Program-made: the position numbers and the translations under genes
Source: an uncultured Coriobacteriaceae bacterium
GTDB lineage: Bacteria > Actinomycetota > Coriobacteriia > Coriobacteriales > Eggerthellaceae
Reading direction: 5' to 3'
Assembly (NCBI GenBank): GCA_902767025.1
Contig: CACXFZ010000081.1
Span: 1-8,141, forward strand
Length of the DNA: 8,141 nucleotides
In this document: positions 5,926-8,141 of the stretch, piece after piece
How positions within the stretch are numbered: the first letter of the stretch is position 1
How the letters are laid out: each line of letters begins with the position of its first letter
Notes under the pieces: generated by a model
What the model was told of the DNA's origin: nothing
The model's database searches: none
The model's input: only the letters and a program-made list of their open reading frames with translations

Positions 5926-7827
5926 CTAACGCCTTCGGTCGCGCTGGAACAGCGTCAGCAGCAACGGTGCGCAAAATACCACAGGCGCGATGTAGCGGAA
6001 CAGCACCACTGGGCCGAGAGCAACGGTTGCCAACAGCGCCCAGAACAGGGCAAGGGCTGCCGTATAGGGCCGCCGATTGACGGCAATGCAATAGGCCGTG
6101 ACGAAGATAAGCAGGAAGAAGTACGGACCCGACTTGCTGAAAAGCGCCAGCACGGGGTGCTCCGAGAAATGCTCGCTTTCGCGCAGGTAGTAGTAGCTCA
6201 GCTGGTCGTCCACGGCAGGCACAAGGCTCATGTCGGGTATGGCGTCGCCCGGTTCGAGCAGGTAGCCGGCCGTTTCGCACTCGGGCGCAAGCCATGCGTG
6301 GAACATCCGCGGGTCGGGGTAGTGCTTGAATGGGTACCAGAGCCCGGCGCTGCCCAGCATGAAAGCATCCAAGTAGTCGTGCGGGTAGCGCATGCCTATC
6401 GATATGTACAGCCTGGCGAGCGAGGGCAGATTCGATTGGGCATAGTCGATGTCCAGGGCGAGCTTGAGTCCATCGGAGATGCTGGGATAAATACGCTCGC
6501 GCTCCAGCACGTCGGCCCCAAAGCAGCGTTCGATCATCGCCTTCTCCTGGTCTCCCAGCTCGTCTTTGTGCAGCAGGTAGACGCGCTCGAGCTGAAACAT
6601 GGGCACGTTGCCTGCTTCTTTCAGAAGGCTGGGACGCTCCGCTCCCGTGGCATAGGCAAACGCGTTCTGCACCGCAAAGAACACCACCAGCGGCACGATG
6701 CAGGCAGCCGCCAGCTGCTTGCGGTAGCCCCGCGTATACAGCAACAGGCCAAACGGCAGGAACAGCACCATCGCGAACAGTCCATTGTTGCGCACCATGC
6801 ACATGGCGAGGATCGATGCGCACAGCACTAGCCAGTTGTGCGGCCGGGCCCAGTAGGTTTCCGGGTCGTCGATGGAGCGCAGCAGGCTCACGAAGGCGAT
6901 GGCGACAAGCGCCATGAACGGCGTGTCGGTCGCGGACGAGAACGCCAGGATCGGTATCGGCGGCACGAAAGCGAAAAATATCGCCGTGAGGCAGGGCGCC
7001 ACAGGGCCCTGCGTGCGTTGGGCTATGTAGGAGAGCACGAGGTAGGCGGCTAGCAGCACCAGTGCAGCCTGCAGGGCCATGAAAGCCGAGAAGCCGGGTA
7101 CGTAACTGCCAAACATGTTGTGCGAAACGGACAGGAAGCCGTGATAGGCAAAGCTGTAGAACAGCGACCATTGCGTGGTCAGGGCGCGCGTTGGGGCGTC
7201 CCACATCTCGTACCAGGCGCCGCCATCGTAGGCGAACACTCCAGGGAACAGCACGGCAAACCAGAACACCCAAACGGCAGCGACCGCCAGCATCAGTCGG
7301 CGTGCCAACCGCGTGCGGCTTGCAGCATCGGCTGGGTTGCGCCGCCCCGTGTCCTGGTCCTGCCGCGCCGCGGGTGCCGCATGGGCGCCGCGCGATGCAG
7401 GGCTGCCTGGGGATTGTCGGCGCGTCGCCAGGGTGTTTCCTGCAAGATAGATGGCCACGAAGGCAGCAAGGCACAGCGCCCCAAGCACGAGCCCTTGGAG
7501 CACGATGTGCGTCTTCGAGATGTCGAGAACCAGATCGAACTCGAGGCTCGAGTCCACGCGTGCGCCGTAGTCGAGCAAGAACGAGAAGACCATTCCCACA
7601 AGCAGGCCGGCAATGGCCAGCTTGGGCAGTGCTCTCATAAAGGATTTCGTTTGCGAAAGCGAAGCCGTCTGTGGCCTTTCGGTGTGGCCGGGGTCCTCGG
7701 CAAGGCGCGAGCTCGTTGGCAGGGCCTCGCCAATGCGGTAGGAGGCGGAGGTTTCGCGTTCCTCGCGCAGGGCTTCGAGCTCCTGGGTTGCCTGTGCGGG
7801 GCGCACGGCTTCTCCGCTGCCGCTCAT
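5926..7827 (-). CDS. Polytopic membrane protein, GT-C / DUF6020-like glycosyltransferase
   Basis: The 633-residue product starts at ATG 7825-7827, 8 nt after AAAGGA (on the minus strand, around 7836-7842). An upstream in-frame GTG at 7975 would add 50 residues of low-complexity charged sequence, but its ribosome binding site is only 2 nt away. A charged cytoplasmic N-terminus (1-64) is followed by many membrane segments: near 69-86, 106-130, 178-198, 245-270, 278-318, 331-365, 371-391, 568-585 and 588-625. A soluble stretch of about 170 residues lies at 392-565. The loop after the third segment, FPGVFAYDGGAWYEMWD, places acidic residues where GT-C enzymes keep their catalytic carboxylate, and SSATDTPFMA (297-306) is another likely functional site. 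The family assignment rests on general resemblance to DUF6020 and lipid-linked-sugar GT-C proteins; donor and acceptor are unknown. A cell-envelope glycan role is inferred. Confidence 0.75.
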   Translation of the reverse strand: MSGSGEAVRPAQATQELEALREERETSASYRIGEALPTSSRLAEDPGHTERPQTASLSQTKSFMRALPKLAIAGLLVGMVFSFLLDYGARVDSSLEFDLVLDISKTHIVLQGLVLGALCLAAFVAIYLAGNTLATRRQSPGSPASRGAHAAPAARQDQDTGRRNPADAASRTRLARRLMLAVAAVWVFWFAVLFPGVFAYDGGAWYEMWDAPTRALTTQWSLFYSFAYHGFLSVSHNMFGSYVPGFSAFMALQAALVLLAAYLVLSYIAQRTQGPVAPCLTAIFFAFVPPIPILAFSSATDTPFMALVAIAFVSLLRSIDDPETYWARPHNWLVLCASILAMCMVRNNGLFAMVLFLPFGLLLYTRGYRKQLAAACIVPLVVFFAVQNAFAYATGAERPSLLKEAGNVPMFQLERVYLLHKDELGDQEKAMIERCFGADVLERERIYPSISDGLKLALDIDYAQSNLPSLARLYISIGMRYPHDYLDAFMLGSAGLWYPFKHYPDPRMFHAWLAPECETAGYLLEPGDAIPDMSLVPAVDDQLSYYYLRESEHFSEHPVLALFSKSGPYFFLLIFVTAYCIAVNRRPYTAALALFWALLATVALGPVVLFRYIAPVVFCAPLLLTLFQRDRRR

Positions 7828-7973
7828 GTCTCGTATCCTTTGGCTTTTCCCCAGGGAGACCAGGGGCAGCTCTTGGGTTCGCCGTCGGGAGTGGGGCTCA
7901 CTCGTGCGAAATGCCCATGGCCTTTCGCACGCTTTTCGACCTCTCCTGACATCTTGCGATTCCTTCTGGGCAT
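7824..7973 (-). CDS. Small 49-residue ORF coupled to the membrane-protein gene
   Basis: ATG at 7971-7973 has GGAGG about 6 nt upstream (minus-strand context GCGGAGGACGTGC). This is the best ribosome binding site in the area. The reading frame ends in TGA overlapping the ATG of the membrane-protein gene as ATGA, a signature of translational coupling. The predicted peptide is basic at the start (MPRRNRKMSGEVEKRAKG) and ends with a proline/tryptophan-rich segment (PKSCPWSPWGKAKGYET). It has one cysteine, no membrane segment and no recognised family. It could be a true small protein acting with the membrane enzyme, or a leader ORF whose translation sets expression of the next gene. Codon evidence is limited by its length. 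Confidence 0.5.
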   Translation of the reverse strand: MPRRNRKMSGEVEKRAKGHGHFARVSPTPDGEPKSCPWSPWGKAKGYET

Positions 7974-8001
7974 GCACGTCCTCCGCGGTGGAATTTCCTT
8001 C

Positions 8002-8010
8002 ATTCTAGCA
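8002..8010 (-). promoter_or_regulatory. Possible extended -10 promoter for the small ORF and membrane-protein gene
   Basis: Read on the minus strand, TGCTAGAAT (reverse complement of 8002-8010) combines a TGn extension with a TAGAAT -10 box. Transcription would start near 7995, leaving a leader of roughly 20 nt before the ATG at 7973 and including its ribosome binding site. No good -35 box lies at the right distance, which is tolerable for an extended -10 promoter. Confidence 0.4.
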
Positions 8011-8037
8011 TCAGCGCGACAGACGTTGCCCGAGCAC

Positions 8038-8121
8038 AGGAACACAGGGGACAGTTCTGTGTGTTCTTAAGTACCATCCATGTCCCTCATACACGTGTGC
8101 CCAAGAAGTAACATAAGGGCA
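8038..8121 (+). repeat. RAYT-associated 84-bp repeat, copy C
   Basis: This copy aligns gap-free to 4904-4987 and sits about 3.1 kb from it in the same orientation. It has the head hairpin ACACAG/CTGTGT around GGGACAGTT, then CTTAAGTACCATCCATG and the tail TAACATAAGGGCA. TGCCC (8098-8102) can pair with GGGCA (8117-8121). It also holds the 8-bp palindrome ACACGTGT (8091-8098), absent from copy A. It lies upstream of the small ORF's promoter. The remaining 20 bases to the window end show nothing recognisable. Confidence 0.8.
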
Positions 8122-8141
8122 TAGCTGGTCATCGAGTGAAA

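Noticed and set aside
5633..7474. Minus-strand open frame of 613 codons overlapping the GT-C-like gene and antisense to the RAYT end
   Set aside because: It is an out-of-frame, low-complexity R/A/P-rich reading of the same strand. The other frame has clear membrane segments and a proper start.
7828..7977. N-terminal extension of the membrane protein to the GTG at 7975
   Set aside because: The GGAGG is only 2 nt from that GTG but ideally placed for the ATG at 7971-7973 in the small ORF frame. The ATG at 7825-7827 has its own AAAGGA site.
4904..8121. CRISPR array from the repeated GAACACAGGGG units
   Set aside because: The copies are irregularly spaced, occur in both orientations and include inverted pairs. 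There are no uniform spacers or cas genes, and a RAYT explains them.

Overview
The window reads as a high-GC, gene-dense bacterial chromosome segment. The style suggests an actinobacterium of the Coriobacteriia, Eggerthellaceae type. The grounds are: strong AGGAGG-type ribosome binding sites, short operons with ATGA overlaps, a LytS-type sensor kinase paired with an XRE-receiver protein, and a REP-associated transposase with 'GAACACAGGGGACAG' repeats. This placement is an inference from gene style, not a database match.

Layout, left to right. Bases 1-34 are a factor-independent terminator for a gene outside the window. Bases 35-272 hold no gene but carry several inverted repeats, among them a perfect 22-bp palindrome. 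They lead into a broken 5' remnant of an IS21-family istA gene (273 to about 475), interrupted by an in-frame TGA where the family has tryptophan. Bases 484-2748 (minus strand) form a three-gene partner-switching operon, transcribed in the order: membrane-anchored SpoIIE/RsbU-type PP2C phosphatase (8 predicted membrane segments), STAS anti-anti-sigma factor, and RsbW-type ATP-binding anti-sigma kinase. No sigma factor lies in the window.

Divergently, bases 3047-4905 (plus strand) encode a two-component system with overlapping genes: an XRE helix-turn-helix protein fused to a C-terminal receiver, followed by a 7-membrane-segment LytS/YehU-type histidine kinase. The 298-bp region between the divergent operons has two short dyads that could be operators. 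The two systems may cross-talk, but nothing in the sequence proves it.

Bases 4904-5906 are a REP/RAYT mobile-repeat locus. An 84-bp repeat copy overlaps the last two bases of the kinase stop codon. It is followed by a diverged repeat, a REP-associated tyrosine transposase (HUH/Y1 type) with an extra C-terminal helix-turn-helix, a truncated repeat, and a near-perfect inverted pair of 27-bp repeat heads. A second full 84-bp copy lies at 8038-8121.

Bases 5926-7827 (minus strand) encode a large polytopic membrane protein resembling GT-C/DUF6020-like glycosyltransferases. Just upstream and overlapping it by ATGA is an unrecognised 49-residue ORF (7824-7973) with its own good ribosome binding site. 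The pair probably forms a small operon driven by an extended -10 promoter near 8002-8010. The last 20 bases hold nothing recognisable.
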